A DNA stretch of 62,147 bases from Deefgea salmonis (GTDB taxonomy: Bacteria > Pseudomonadota > Gammaproteobacteria > Burkholderiales > Chitinibacteraceae). The stretch spans positions 1 through 62,147 of the forward strand of contig NZ_JAJAWG010000015.1 of the NCBI RefSeq assembly GCF_020531905.1, written 5' to 3'. The notes beneath the pieces were generated by a model, which had not been told where the DNA came from, did not search any database, and saw only the letters and a program-made list of their open reading frames with translations. Both the position numbers and the translations under genes were made by a program. Positions 25,779-35,748 of this stretch are shown here, piece after piece. Each line of letters opens with the position of its first letter. The first letter of the stretch is position 1.

Positions 25779-27416
25779 ATGTTTGCTAAAATTTCTACTC
25801 GTCTCATGCTGGGCTTTGGCTTATTGCTCGCACTCTTACTCGCCATTATTGCCATCAGCGTCTTTAATCTTCGCAACTTGCAGCAATCTAACACGCAAAT
25901 TTTGCAGTCCGACGTGGCCATTGGCGATCAAGCGCAAGAAATTCGCTATCTCGTGACTCGAACCCGCCAAAAAGAAAAAGACTTATTTTTTGCCTTGGAT
26001 GTGCAAAATCCAGATGCCGTAAAAAAACTCAAAGCCGAATGGGATACCCAACTGACGGCACTCAATACTGCAATTAGCAATTTCAGCGCATTGCCACTCT
26101 CACCCGAGCTCAAAAGCAGTGCCACTCAAATGCCCATGCAAGTGACAGGCTATCAAGAGGCACTGAACACCGTGTATGGCCAAATTGCCTCCGGCCAAAT
26201 CACCACGCCGCAACAAGCCAATCTGGCGCTTGAGCCCTATAAGCAACCGATTCGTGACCTCGGAGAGAGCGTTAAACACAGCTATGATGTGTCGCATCAA
26301 GCCGTGTTGGCGGCACAATCAAAAATCACCGAACAAGCCGATCAAAGTCGCAATTTTCTCTTACTGATGGGCGCAATCGCCCTACTTGCAGGCATTACCG
26401 CTGCCCTTTTCATCAGTCGCTCAATTATTCGCCCCTTGCATTTTATGCAACACGAAATCATGCAAATTGATCAACAAAGTGACCTGACTCGCCGCCTGCC
26501 GCTCAATGGCGGCACTGAGCTGGCCGATATGGCGCAGGCCATTAATCGTTTACTCGGCGCACTCGCCACCACCTTGGGCGAGCTACAACATCAATCATCA
26601 CAGCTAAAAAACTCAGCGCAACAATTATCGACTACCTCAGCACAAGTCAAAAACAGCTCTGAAATACAGTCCGATCAAAGTGTTTCAATGGCCGCTACGC
26701 TAGAAGAAATCTCCACCAGCATTAGCCATATCGCCAACTTATCGGGTGATGCACGGCAAATGTCACAGCAGTCGGGTCAAGCGGCCAGCAATGGCGTTGA
26801 GCACATTAGTACCATGGTCGCCGACATTGGCCGCATTGCCGATTCGATTCGCCAAGCCGCGCTCACCGCTGAAGAACTCGATGCCTCATCCGATCGAATT
26901 TCTGGCATTACGATGGTGATTAAAGATGTCGCCGACCAAACTAATTTACTTGCGCTCAATGCGGCAATCGAGGCCGCGCGTGCCGGCGAGCAAGGCCGTG
27001 GCTTTGCTGTCGTGGCTGATGAAGTGCGTAAATTAGCCGAAAAAACCGGCCGTTCTGCACAAGAAATTTCGGCCATGATTAGCACGATTCAGCACGGCGC
27101 TAAAAACATGGCCGAACAAATGCGCACGTCGGTCAGTAGCGTGGAAATGGGGATGCAAGTGGCTCACAATGCTGGCCAAGCCATGAGCAGCATTAGTGGC
27201 AGCGCGCAATCGGTAGCGCAAGTGATTGAAGAAGTGAATATTGCACTCGCGGAACAATCATCGGCCAGTCAAATGCTCGCCAATCGTGTTGAATCTATCG
27301 TCCAAATGATTGATGAAAACACCCAAAGTACCGCGCATGTGGCTGGCACCGCTCTCACCCTCGACACCATGGCCGATACACTGAGTAATCAAATCTCGCG
27401 CTATCGCGTCAGTTAA
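25779..27416 (+). CDS. Methyl-accepting chemotaxis protein
   Basis: 545-residue transmembrane chemoreceptor. The first helix is at about residues 10-32, followed by a helical periplasmic sensor of about 180 residues (four-helix-bundle or HBM-like, ligand unknown). A second helix ([20 protein letters not shown]) is followed by a HAMP domain and a long cytoplasmic signalling coil. The hairpin tip [20 protein letters not shown] and [18 protein letters not shown] bind CheA/CheW. GGAG before the ATG at 25779 selects this start over upstream codons. No C-terminal CheR pentapeptide is seen. Implies a motile cell. Confidence 0.95.
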   Translation: MFAKISTRLMLGFGLLLALLLAIIAISVFNLRNLQQSNTQILQSDVAIGDQAQEIRYLVTRTRQKEKDLFFALDVQNPDAVKKLKAEWDTQLTALNTAISNFSALPLSPELKSSATQMPMQVTGYQEALNTVYGQIASGQITTPQQANLALEPYKQPIRDLGESVKHSYDVSHQAVLAAQSKITEQADQSRNFLLLMGAIALLAGITAALFISRSIIRPLHFMQHEIMQIDQQSDLTRRLPLNGGTELADMAQAINRLLGALATTLGELQHQSSQLKNSAQQLSTTSAQVKNSSEIQSDQSVSMAATLEEISTSISHIANLSGDARQMSQQSGQAASNGVEHISTMVADIGRIADSIRQAALTAEELDASSDRISGITMVIKDVADQTNLLALNAAIEAARAGEQGRGFAVVADEVRKLAEKTGRSAQEISAMISTIQHGAKNMAEQMRTSVSSVEMGMQVAHNAGQAMSSISGSAQSVAQVIEEVNIALAEQSSASQMLANRVESIVQMIDENTQSTAHVAGTALTLDTMADTLSNQISRYRVS

Positions 27417-27440
27417 ACGACGCACTGATGCAATAAAATT

Positions 27441-27463
27441 CGGCGGCCAAGGCCGCCGTTTTT
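27441..27463 (+). terminator. Chemoreceptor gene terminator
   Basis: CGGCGGCC 27441-27448 and GGCCGCCG 27451-27458, 2-base loop, T-run 27459-27463; 25 bp after the stop. Confidence 0.9.
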
Positions 27464-27520
27464 ATTTCAGTGTATGGATTTGATCAGTTAAAATTGTTTT
27501 TTTCCTTCCGCAAATCAATT

Positions 27521-28057
27521 ATGCCTATTCGTCCAGTATTAAAAATGGGTGAACCCTTGCTACTAACTACGGCGCAAACCGTCAGCGAGTTTGATACGCC
27601 CGAACTCCACGCACTCATCGTTGATTTATTCGATACGATGGCCGACAGCCAAGGCGTGGGCATTGCCGCGCCGCAAATCGGCGTTAGCCTGCAAATGGTG
27701 GTGTTTGGTTTTACGCAAAGTGCGCGCTATCCCGATGCCGATGCGGTGCCACAAACGATTCTCATCAACCCCATCATTACCCCCATTGGCCTTGAGCTCG
27801 AGTCTGGATGGGAGGGGTGTCTGTCTGTACCCGGCTTGCGCGGTGTTGTTCCACGCTATACCCAGATACGTTATCAAGGCTTTGATCAATTTGGCACGCC
27901 GATTGATCGCACCGTGAGTGGCTTTCACGCGCGTGTGGTGCAACACGAATGCGATCATCTATTTGGCGTACTCTACCCACAACGCATCAGCGATATGACG
28001 CAATTTGGCTATACCGAAGTGCTATTTCCCAAGCTGAAGGCAGGGCAAGATGAGTAA
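27521..28057 (+). CDS. def: Peptide deformylase
   Basis: Removes the formyl group from nascent-chain Met. 178 residues with all three motifs: [18 protein letters not shown] (metal Cys), and QHECDHLFG (HExxH-type HECDH). The genome presumably has a second deformylase beside fmt, because here the gene is paired with a YciH-like gene instead. The frame opens at 27470, but [12 protein letters not shown] from the ATG at 27521 matches the family. No clear Shine-Dalgarno precedes it, so the start is moderately sure. It overlaps the next gene by 8 bp. Confidence 0.94.
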   Translation: MPIRPVLKMGEPLLLTTAQTVSEFDTPELHALIVDLFDTMADSQGVGIAAPQIGVSLQMVVFGFTQSARYPDADAVPQTILINPIITPIGLELESGWEGCLSVPGLRGVVPRYTQIRYQGFDQFGTPIDRTVSGFHARVVQHECDHLFGVLYPQRISDMTQFGYTEVLFPKLKAGQDE

Positions 28058-28397
28058 AAAATCCAGCGGTGGATTAGTCTATTCGACCGAGCACGGCACC
28101 ATGTGCCCCACGTGTCGCCAACCGATGGCAGCCTGCACCTGCACAGCGGCGCTCCCCAGCGGCGACGGCATCGCCCGAGTGGGCCGCGAGCTCCGCAAAG
28201 GCAAGGCCGTGATTGTCGTCAAAGGCTTAATCCTCGATAACGCTGCACTCACCGCGCTGGGCAAACAACTCAAAACCTTATGCAGCACCGGTGGCACGGT
28301 CAAAGATGGGCAAATCGAAATTCAAGGCGAGCATCGCGACAACATCATCAACGAGCTCAACCGACAAGGCTTTAAAACCAAACGTGCCGGCGGCTAA
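28050..28397 (+). CDS. yciH: SUI1/eIF1-like translation factor YciH
   Basis: 115 residues. There is an N-terminal four-Cys stretch ([14 protein letters not shown]), then the eIF1/SUI1 fold ([16 protein letters not shown] … [16 protein letters not shown] … GFKTKRAGG). Bacterial YciH binds the 30S subunit and is proposed to tune start-codon fidelity. It starts inside the end of def, so the two are coupled, and both act on translation initiation or its first product. Confidence 0.93.
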   Translation: MSKKSSGGLVYSTEHGTMCPTCRQPMAACTCTAALPSGDGIARVGRELRKGKAVIVVKGLILDNAALTALGKQLKTLCSTGGTVKDGQIEIQGEHRDNIINELNRQGFKTKRAGG

Positions 28398-28623
28398 AGC
28401 CTGCTGGTGTTGGATTGAGTTGGTTGCGGCGTCTTAATTAACGCAAGGCAAGGCGCCAAAAGGCTCGCAGTAGCGCAAAATTACCAAGCCAAGAGTGGCC
28501 TGCATCATAGCCGTCATCAGAGATCGAATTTATGCTCAGTTTGGGTGCAACAGTGGGATGGCCATAGGCCAAAACACGTTTGCGTAACAACTTAATCGCT
28601 GCTTTCAATTGATAATCGTGTCT

Positions 28624-28932
28624 ATGAACAAGCTCTTTATTCTGGCCATCAGCGCAGCATGCGCCTTTCCGCTCAGCGCTGCGGCTAATATTAATATCAG
28701 CATCGGCACGCCGGTGGTGATTTCACCGGCAAGGCCAATCTTGCTGCTCGGCTCGCGCAATCATCAAGGTTATTACTGGGATGGTCGCCGCTGGCAAACG
28801 CCGCGCTATTGGTCATCGCACTATCGCTATCACCAAGGTCGTTGGCATGATCGCCACGATAAAAAATATAAGAAGTATAAAAAGCATCACCACCACGGCC
28901 GTGATCGTGATCGCGGCCGAGATGATGATTAG
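28624..28932 (+). CDS. Small exported protein with His/Lys/Asp-rich tail
   Basis: 102 residues from the ATG at 28624 (frame opens at a TTG, 28609). Signal peptide MNKLFILAISAACAFPLSAAA, then a short IGTPVVISPARPILLLG segment and a YYWDGRRWQTPRYW region. The C-terminus alternates Lys-Tyr and His runs and ends in a DRDRGRDDD-type stretch. Not a family I can name; similar short proteins occur in Neisseriales. The charged His-rich tail could bind metal. No good ribosome-binding site. Confidence 0.65.
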   Translation: MNKLFILAISAACAFPLSAAANINISIGTPVVISPARPILLLGSRNHQGYYWDGRRWQTPRYWSSHYRYHQGRWHDRHDKKYKKYKKHHHHGRDRDRGRDDD

Positions 28933-28955
28933 TCAAAAATGAAATGATTAGACGT

Positions 28956-28986
28956 AAAAAAGCCGATCTAAAAGATCGGCTTTTTT
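28956..28986. terminator. Bidirectional terminator
   Basis: AAAAAAGCCGATCT 28956-28969 and AGATCGGCTTTTTT 28973-28986 are perfectly complementary. It serves the exported-protein gene on the plus strand and tRNA-Leu on the minus strand. Confidence 0.93.
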
Positions 28987-28991
28987 GAATT

Positions 28992-29076
28992 TGGTGCCCG
29001 GGGCCGGACTCGAACCGGCACACCTTTCGGCGGGGGATTTTGAGTCCCCTGCGTCTACCAATTCCGCCACCCGGGC
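28992..29076 (-). tRNA. tRNA-Leu (anticodon CAA)
   Basis: On the minus strand GCCCGGG…CCCGGGC form the acceptor stem. The D-arm region is TGGCGGAATTGGTAGACGC, the anticodon stem GGGGA/TCCCC encloses loop CTCAAAA with anticodon CAA, there is a long variable arm, and the T-loop is GGTTCGAGTCC. CCA is encoded (28992-28994). 85 nt, class II, typical leucine tRNA reading UUG. Confidence 0.96.
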
Positions 29077-29256
29077 ATGAGTGTGTTCTGTGTAGGAGGC
29101 GGATTATTCCTGATTCCACTTGGCTTGGCAAGCATTTTAACCAAAAATTATTGCGGTTTAAAAATATCTCAATGAAATCAACGGCCATTCAAAATAAGCC
29201 GCTATTGCAAGCCAAGCGGTACTGCGTTTCTTTCGCATCATGCGCTGTGCACGGCC

Positions 29257-30741
29257 TTACTGATTACGCGGTTTAAAAAAAGTGTAGTTTTGGTAAGGCT
29301 CAAACGCCTGATAAATCGCCACCGAACGCGCTGGCAATTGCAGCAACACACTACCGGCCTGCATTTTGCAATCAGGCGCGCCACCTAAAGCATCACGCAA
29401 CGGCACGCCGTCGTACCAATGCGAATAAGGAATCAATAAACGACTCGCTAGCGGCGTATCGGCCAAATTCACCACCACCAAAGCGGCCGCCCCCGGAATA
29501 TCGGTGGCACGTAAAAAAACTATGGTATTGCCCGCCAATCTATGCCCCAAAACGATGATATCGCCATACTGTAGGGCGGTATTTTGCTGGCGAATGGCAA
29601 TCAATTGCTTCACCCACGCCCGCTGCGCGTGATTCCAGTCCGCCTCGTTCCAGCGCATTGGCCGGCGGCAATCTGGATCCGCGCCACCTTGCATACCAAT
29701 TTCTTCGCCGTAATACACCAGTGGAATGCCCGGCAAAGTAAATTGCATTGCCATCGCCAGTTGCGCGTCATGCAAATTACCAACGGTGGTAATCAAACGC
29801 GGCGTATCGTGGCTGGATAACATATTCCACGAACACAACAGTCCTTCCAGTCCATACGCATCACGAGCGTCTTGAATCGCCGCATTCATTTGTACGCCAT
29901 CGATTTCTCCTGCCAGCCAAGCCAAAATCGCGGTGCGATACCAGTAATTCATCATGCCACTATAACCAGCACCAGCCTGAAACCAGCCACCAGAAAAACC
30001 ATTTAATTCACCCAGTAAGCCAGCTTCTGGATACACATTCCCCACCAGCGCGGCCATCTCTTGTGCCACGGGTATACCGACGTCTTGCGCGACATCAAAG
30101 CGCCAGTTGTCGATACCCCGACTTAACCAATATTGCACCACGCTATTGGGCTGGCGATATAACACGTCTCTGACTGCTGGATTAGCCAAATTGAGTTCCG
30201 GCATTAAGCCGTAATCTTGCCAACATAAATACCGCCCATCAGCCAGAAAAGTAAACCAATCGCGCTTGCTTGGATCGCCTTGTTGCGCCGCCAAAAACCA
30301 CGGATGCAATTCAGAAACATGATTGAGAACGGCATCTAACGTCAAATTCATGCCTTGTTGATGCAAGGTATCGATCAAGCGTCGTAATGCCGTTTCACCA
30401 CCAAACATCGCGTCAATGGTAAAAAAATCCGTGGCGTCATATTTATGATTGCTCGGTGCGCTAAAAATCGGCGTGAGGTAAACCCCGGTCACCCCTAAGT
30501 CCAGCAGATAGTCGATTTTGTCAGCGATACCATCCAAGTCACCACCAAAAAATTGCTGTCCCCACGGCTGATTTAAGGTGCTGTCATCCCAGTCCCGTTT
30601 GGCTATATTCGGCCCGTCATAAGCGGCATGGGCCAGTTTTTCTGCGCTACTAAGGCCGCCACCAATCGCAAATCGCTCGGGGAAAATCTGATACACAATT
30701 TGGCTGGCACGCCGACGAGTAAGGTCATCCAGTTGAGTCAT
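29257..30741 (-). CDS. GH13 alpha-glucosidase (maltodextrin glucosidase/neopullulanase-like)
   Basis: 494 residues, no signal peptide. Alpha-amylase-family barrel with motifs LDAVLNH, RFDVAQD (nucleophile Asp216), LLGELNG (acid/base Glu245) and SSHDTPR (Asp312). IVYQIFPERFAIG at the N-terminus and FFGGDLDGIADKIDYLLDLGV are typical of the MalZ/neopullulanase branch. There is no N-terminal CBM34, so it is a compact form. It probably cuts short maltodextrins in the cytoplasm. Start: adjacent GTG (30744) and ATG (30741), the ATG preferred; AGGGCGAT lies upstream. Confidence 0.9.
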   Translation of the reverse strand: MTQLDDLTRRRASQIVYQIFPERFAIGGGLSSAEKLAHAAYDGPNIAKRDWDDSTLNQPWGQQFFGGDLDGIADKIDYLLDLGVTGVYLTPIFSAPSNHKYDATDFFTIDAMFGGETALRRLIDTLHQQGMNLTLDAVLNHVSELHPWFLAAQQGDPSKRDWFTFLADGRYLCWQDYGLMPELNLANPAVRDVLYRQPNSVVQYWLSRGIDNWRFDVAQDVGIPVAQEMAALVGNVYPEAGLLGELNGFSGGWFQAGAGYSGMMNYWYRTAILAWLAGEIDGVQMNAAIQDARDAYGLEGLLCSWNMLSSHDTPRLITTVGNLHDAQLAMAMQFTLPGIPLVYYGEEIGMQGGADPDCRRPMRWNEADWNHAQRAWVKQLIAIRQQNTALQYGDIIVLGHRLAGNTIVFLRATDIPGAAALVVVNLADTPLASRLLIPYSHWYDGVPLRDALGGAPDCKMQAGSVLLQLPARSVAIYQAFEPYQNYTFFKPRNQ

Positions 30742-31068
30742 CACATCGCCCTATTGACAGTGAAATACATTAACCGTAGCAGAACATCAACCGACTCCAG
30801 CATTGTTTTTAACTGATTCAAAACTGACAAAAACTAAAAAACAACACTCCCACTTTATTTCTTAACTGCAACAAATTGGTAAAAATATAATCAGATACTG
30901 AGTGCTGACTCAATGCTTTGCTGGCCAAGCAAAATCTCGCGGCAAAACAGTTTTGATTCTGGTGATTCATTTTTAAAGCAATGATTTGATGTTGTGTTCA
31001 CTCAATGCAAATCAAGCGTAGAGCCCAACGACAGATCGGCGCTTCAATAAGCTGCAATTGGAGACCTC
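30742..31068. other. 327-bp divergent spacer with long leader for small hypothetical gene
   Basis: AT-rich. It holds a candidate promoter (-35 TTAACT 30862-30867, -10 TATAAT 30886-30891, 18-bp spacer) facing right, then a leader of about 170 nt with a TTTGCT/AGCAAA hairpin (near 30921-30938) before the small gene at 31069. Confidence 0.45.
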
Positions 31069-31314
31069 ATGACCGAGCACAATTACATTCTGAAGCTTAT
31101 TACCATCCACGGCGTCGAGCAGCCCATCGCGACCGGGACTTACGACTCAATCCTCAACGCTTACAACAACAAACGCAAAAAACTCAATATCGGTCAACGC
31201 GTCACCATGTCGCGCCGTTATGACACCGGCGATGTGGTGCTCAAAACTTGCGCGCCGAGCGGCCGGAAATACCCGACTCAGCGTAGCTATATCATGGCGA
31301 GCTACTGCCGCTAA
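31069..31314 (+). CDS. Small hypothetical protein, 81 aa
   Basis: Not recognised. Basic, no signal or membrane segment; sequence of the type YDSILNAYNNKRKKLNIGQRV then RRYDTGDVVLKTC and GRKYPTQRSYI. GGAG 7 bases before the ATG at 31069 is a good ribosome-binding site. The long, possibly structured leader and basic charge allow a nucleic-acid-binding role, but that is a guess. Confidence 0.6.
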   Translation: MTEHNYILKLITIHGVEQPIATGTYDSILNAYNNKRKKLNIGQRVTMSRRYDTGDVVLKTCAPSGRKYPTQRSYIMASYCR

Positions 31315-31359
31315 TCGATACTCGCTAGCACAGCACCAGCATAAACTACACCGCCACTC

Positions 31360-31378
31360 ACTCGCCGCAACGGCGAGT
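31360..31378. repeat. GC-rich hairpin after small hypothetical gene
   Basis: ACTCGCCG 31360-31367 and CGGCGAGT 31371-31378 with a 3-base loop, 46 bp past the stop. No T-run; a possible weak transcript end. Confidence 0.45.
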
Positions 31379-31539
31379 AGTACGATGTATGGCCATGCAG
31401 GCCTTTTCAATATTAAGCCGTATTGATATACCCATTAGCACGATATAAAAGCAGTGCGGCGCAATCACCGCTGAAGCAGAAAATACTGACAGTCATATAG
31501 AACGAACGTACAATTTGTTTTATTTACTCAAGCCACATC

Positions 31540-32592
31540 GTGACGCCTCAGCGCAAAATTATTCATATCGATTGCGACTGTTTTTATGCCGCCGTTGAAA
31601 TGCGTGATCGACCTGAACTCCGCGCAGTCCCGCTCGCGGTGGGCGGCTCGGCAGAGCGCCGTGGCGTCATTGCCACTTGCAACTACCTTGCGCGCCAATT
31701 TGGCATTCATTCGGCGATGTCGACGTATCGAGCACAACAGCGTTGCCGGCAACTGGTGGTGGTGCCGCCCGATTTTGCCCGTTACAAAGCGGCATCACAG
31801 GCAATGCGCGCCATTTTTACCGACTACACCGATCAAATCGAGCCGCTTTCTTTAGATGAGGCGTATTTAGACGTTAGCGGGCAGCCGCATTGCGCAGGTA
31901 GCGCCTCACGAATGGCCGAACAAATTCGGGCGCGCATCGAGCGCGACATCGGCATCACCGCCAGCGCCGGCATTGCGCCAAATAAATTACTCGCCAAAAT
32001 TGCCAGCGACTGGCGCAAACCCAATGGGCAATTTGTGATTCGGCCACAAGATATTGCCGAATTTATGCCGCAATTACCGGCGAGAAAACTATGGGGTATT
32101 GGCAAGGTCACGGCGGATAAATTGGCGTTGCGCGGTATACATACCTGTGCCGATATTCAGGCTTGGTCATTAGAGCAATTAATCAGCGAATTTGGCCGCC
32201 TAGGGCATTTACTGCACGAACAAGCCCAAGGTGTCGATCATCGCCCGGTAGCCCCGCATGAAAGTCGAAAATCATTATCGGTAGAAAATACATTCGCCCA
32301 TGATTTAAGTACTGCAGCTTGCCAGCAAGCGCTCGCAGAATTATTTAGCGATTGGCAAATTCGAATGCAGCGTTTAGCCGATGAGCGAATTCATAAAGTA
32401 TTTATCAAAATTAAATTTGCTGATTTCACACAAACGACAGTGGAATGTATTTGCAACTCGCCGCAATTAAATACCTATATTCAACTACTCGAACAAGGCT
32501 TAAAACGTAGCCCACAGGCCGTGCGTTTATTGGGTTTGGGGGTACGTTTTGACGAACGCAGCAATGTGCCTGAACAGCTTTGTTTATGGTGA
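31540..32592 (+). CDS. dinB: DNA polymerase IV
   Basis: 350-residue Y-family translesion polymerase. Catalytic motifs are IHIDCDCFYAAVEMRD (first Asp) and LSLDEAYLDV (Asp-Glu). ITASAGIAPNKLLAKIASDWRKPNGQ and the LWGIGKVTADKL helix-hairpin-helix are present, followed by the little-finger domain. GTG start at 31540; no strong ribosome-binding site and no obvious LexA box (CTGT-N8-ACAG) just upstream. A C-terminal QLCLW end is a plausible beta-clamp-binding peptide. Confidence 0.95.
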   Translation: MTPQRKIIHIDCDCFYAAVEMRDRPELRAVPLAVGGSAERRGVIATCNYLARQFGIHSAMSTYRAQQRCRQLVVVPPDFARYKAASQAMRAIFTDYTDQIEPLSLDEAYLDVSGQPHCAGSASRMAEQIRARIERDIGITASAGIAPNKLLAKIASDWRKPNGQFVIRPQDIAEFMPQLPARKLWGIGKVTADKLALRGIHTCADIQAWSLEQLISEFGRLGHLLHEQAQGVDHRPVAPHESRKSLSVENTFAHDLSTAACQQALAELFSDWQIRMQRLADERIHKVFIKIKFADFTQTTVECICNSPQLNTYIQLLEQGLKRSPQAVRLLGLGVRFDERSNVPEQLCLW

Positions 32593-32598
32593 AATGAC

Positions 32599-32640
32599 TT
32601 GATACGACATTTTTATGCTTTGCTGATGTCGTAAATCAAG
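32599..32640 (+). terminator. Hairpin after dinB
   Basis: TTGATACGACAT 32599-32610 pairs with ATGTCGTAAATCAAG 32626-32640, with a two-base bulge, 6 bp after dinB. There is no U-run after it, so termination is only likely. Confidence 0.45.
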
Positions 32641-32766
32641 CCAGCAATTGAGCGCCAGCACATTAATATATGCTTATATTTGAAAAAACTCAGCAAATTA
32701 GCTAAAAATGAATATCACGTGAGCTAATTTATTTTTTTGTTGAGTTGAATGCCAGAAGGCCTGACA

Positions 32767-34743
32767 ATGAATGAAATATTCAATTTATGGTTTAAATTAT
32801 CAATGCCGCATTTTAAATTTCGCCGCGCCACACTCTGCGTCACACTGGGTCTAAGCTTTGGTTCAGCTCACGGCATGACCATCGGCGAATTGCAATTACA
32901 ATCTTATATTGGCCAACCCTTTCGCGGCCTTGTGCCCTACCGCTTAAATGCCGGCGAAGCCCTCAATGAACAATGCATTGAATTACGCGCAGCTAACAAT
33001 GAATTACCCGGCTTAGGCCCAGCCACCATCCAAATCCGTCCCAATGGGGAACAGAGTGGCGTATTGCTAATCGAATCACGCGCTGCAGTCGGTGAACCAA
33101 CGATTGCTTTTGCGGTGAAGCTCGCCTGCGCCAATCAACACATTACGCGTGATTTCACTGCCTTTTTAAATATCGCCCCACTCGGCACCGAGCGCGAAAT
33201 AGCAAGTCGCACCTTGCCGCGTGAAGTACGCACTCGTCGGCCTGAATCCAGCAATATGCAAGATGTATCGCCCAGAAGCGATCAACCGCTTACGCTAAAA
33301 AAACCAATGAGTTTGCGCGAACTGACTAAACGCTATTATCCCGAAAACACGCCGCAATATCCTCGTTACTTGCAAAAGCTCAGCGCTAGCAATCCCGATC
33401 TTGATCCCAGTGCCGAACTGAGTGCTGGCACCGTGGTGAGCATTCCCGATAAATTACGTTCAGTACGAAAAAAATCGCCAACCACACCGACAGTAGAAGC
33501 GGGTCAATTGCGACTCGATAGCGATCCAAGTCAACGCACTAAACCAACGGCTACGCCATCAACCGCGCAGTACACGCAAGTTTTAGAAGAGAAAGTCAAA
33601 ACCCTAGAAGAATTACAGCTCAAATTACAACTGGAAGTCGAGCAACTAAATGCGCGTCTAAGCCAGCTCAACAGCGCCAGCTTACCAATCGCCAGCGTGG
33701 CAATCGCAAGCGCACCCGAGATGCTCAGCACCGCCAGTACGGTGAGCCCAGCCGCCGCTGCCGCCATAACCGCCAGCCGACCCAATAAAAAACGCATTAT
33801 GCCAACCCCAGAAGTCGCAGAGCCCGCAAGCAAGACGCCAACTTGGCTGATTGGTTTAGGCTTAATGGGTATCGTCACCACGATTGGCGGCTGGCTATTT
33901 TGGCGTCGCCGCCAAGCGCAGCAAACAAATGAACTCGCCCACCACAGCGAACAAACCTTGATGGGGCAATTTAAAACCTATGCCACGCGGCATAAAGCCA
34001 GCGAACATACGCCAACCATGATGTCTTTTTTACATCACCCTGGTGCAGGAATTGAAGTCAGCGATTTTGATTCGGTCGATTTGGCACGCATCCAAATTAT
34101 GTTGGGACAAGGTGAAGTCGCCGAAGCGATTGATTTACTGTATCGCAGCATTGATGAAGACCCAGAAGATATCGAGCGTTGGTTAATGCTATTCCGAGTT
34201 TTCCGCCAACAGGGCATGAAAACCGAATATGCCAATTTGGCGAAAAACTTAAGCCTGATCGTTAAAGACGAAGCCGATTGGGAACTGGTGCGCAATATCG
34301 GCTCAAAACTTGATCCCGAAAATGAGCTCTATCAACGCCAAAATCGCCCGAGCACGATGGCGGCCGAGATCATCACGGCAGACAGCAAAGGGGTCGAGCT
34401 AGACATCCATCCTGATCCGACACCGGCCACGATGATGCATGCCTTCTTAGATATCGAAACCCCATTCGTCCCGACGCCAACACCAACGCCGACGATGGAC
34501 TTTGAAATCAGCGAAGTCGCGCCAATCAACACGCCAGAAGTGATGTTGGATATTCAACTGCCTGAAGTGCACGATGAAATGCATGAGATTTCGTTTCAAG
34601 CCGCCGAGGAAATCGAAATGTTTCCGGCTTTTGAGCCCGAAATAACACTGGGCAGCGCTGAGTCAACGGTGCCACATTTGGATTTTCTTGACTTCAACTC
34701 AGAGAATCATCCTCAGCCCGAGCGCAAACCTCATCTCGAATAA
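32767..34743 (+). CDS. fimV: FimV-like pilus/peptidoglycan-binding hub protein
   Basis: About 658 residues. A signal-peptide-like N-terminus is followed by the FimV N-terminal domain (MTIGELQLQSYIGQPFRG … CIELRAAN). A LysM-like segment (MSLRELTKRYYPENTPQYPRYLQKLSASNPDL) binds peptidoglycan. A coiled coil (about residues 280-305), one membrane helix (WLIGLGLMGIVTTIGGWLFW) and an acidic cytoplasmic part with TPR-like GEVAEAIDLLYRSIDEDPEDIERW follow. FimV organises polar type IV pili and twitching. Starts at 32749, 32767 and 32803 are all possible; AGAAGG favours 32767. Confidence 0.88.
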   Translation: MNEIFNLWFKLSMPHFKFRRATLCVTLGLSFGSAHGMTIGELQLQSYIGQPFRGLVPYRLNAGEALNEQCIELRAANNELPGLGPATIQIRPNGEQSGVLLIESRAAVGEPTIAFAVKLACANQHITRDFTAFLNIAPLGTEREIASRTLPREVRTRRPESSNMQDVSPRSDQPLTLKKPMSLRELTKRYYPENTPQYPRYLQKLSASNPDLDPSAELSAGTVVSIPDKLRSVRKKSPTTPTVEAGQLRLDSDPSQRTKPTATPSTAQYTQVLEEKVKTLEELQLKLQLEVEQLNARLSQLNSASLPIASVAIASAPEMLSTASTVSPAAAAAITASRPNKKRIMPTPEVAEPASKTPTWLIGLGLMGIVTTIGGWLFWRRRQAQQTNELAHHSEQTLMGQFKTYATRHKASEHTPTMMSFLHHPGAGIEVSDFDSVDLARIQIMLGQGEVAEAIDLLYRSIDEDPEDIERWLMLFRVFRQQGMKTEYANLAKNLSLIVKDEADWELVRNIGSKLDPENELYQRQNRPSTMAAEIITADSKGVELDIHPDPTPATMMHAFLDIETPFVPTPTPTPTMDFEISEVAPINTPEVMLDIQLPEVHDEMHEISFQAAEEIEMFPAFEPEITLGSAESTVPHLDFLDFNSENHPQPERKPHLE

Positions 34744-34812
34744 GGTGCGAGCAGCGCATGCTGCATCGCGCATGTTAGACTTGTGTTTTTGTCTGACTGA
34801 AGGATTTTTCTT

Positions 34813-35748
34813 ATGAGCCCAACTCTGCCAACCAAAGTGGTGATCGCCACTCGCGAAAGCCCGCTGGCACTCTGGCAAGCTCATTTTGTGAAGTCTTGGC
34901 TAGAAAAGACTTATCCGAATTTATCGGTTCAATTGCTGGGCATCACCACCCAAGGCGATAAAATTTTAGACGTTACCCTCAATAAAATTGGCGGTAAAGG
35001 CTTGTTCGTCAAAGAGCTCGAACAAGCCATGAGCGAGGGGCGTGCCGATTTGGCCGTCCACTCGATGAAAGACGTCCCCATGGTGTTGCCAGAAGGCTTT
35101 AGTTTGGCGGCCATTGGTGAGCGCGAAGACCCACGTGATGCCTTTGTTTCCAATCGATTCAAACATCCGGACGAGCTGCCTGCTGGCGCGATTGTCGGCA
35201 CCGCCAGCTTGCGCCGCGAAAGCCAAATTCGCTCACTGTATCCGCATTTAGTGGTTAAGCCGCTGCGTGGCAATGTCGGCACCCGCCTCAAAAAACTCGA
35301 CGACGGTGAATTTGACGCCATCATTTTAGCGGCCGCCGGTTTAAAACGACTCGGTCTTACCGAACGTATCGCTTGCGAGCTGTCACCTGAAATTAGCCTA
35401 CCGGCACCGGGGCAAGGCGCTGTAGGGATTGAAATTTGCAGCGATCGCGCGGATTTAATGACCTTACTGGCACCATTCAATCATGCAGAAACCGCCGCTT
35501 GCGTCACTGCTGAACGGGCTTTATCCCGTCGTTTAAATGGCTCATGCCAGATTCCGCTGGCGGCTTATGCCACCAATGAAGACGGCTTTTTACGCTTACG
35601 CGGTTTAGTGGCCATGCCCGATGGCAGCCATCGCGTGGTGGCCGAATCCAATGGCTCATTCGCTGCGGCGGATGGCTTAGGGCGTATCGTTGCCGACTTA
35701 CTCTGCACCGAAGGCGCTCGCGAGATTCTTAAACAACTAGCGGTATGA
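34813..35748 (+). CDS. hemC: Porphobilinogen deaminase (hydroxymethylbilane synthase)
   Basis: Joins four porphobilinogens into hydroxymethylbilane. 311 residues; [17 protein letters not shown] opening, LHSMKDVPM-type ([10 protein letters not shown]) segment, and the dipyrromethane-cofactor Cys in [18 protein letters not shown] before the ATG at 34813. First gene of hemC-hemD-hemX-hemY; hemD overlaps its stop by 4 bp. Confidence 0.97.
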   Translation: MSPTLPTKVVIATRESPLALWQAHFVKSWLEKTYPNLSVQLLGITTQGDKILDVTLNKIGGKGLFVKELEQAMSEGRADLAVHSMKDVPMVLPEGFSLAAIGEREDPRDAFVSNRFKHPDELPAGAIVGTASLRRESQIRSLYPHLVVKPLRGNVGTRLKKLDDGEFDAIILAAAGLKRLGLTERIACELSPEISLPAPGQGAVGIEICSDRADLMTLLAPFNHAETAACVTAERALSRRLNGSCQIPLAAYATNEDGFLRLRGLVAMPDGSHRVVAESNGSFAAADGLGRIVADLLCTEGAREILKQLAV

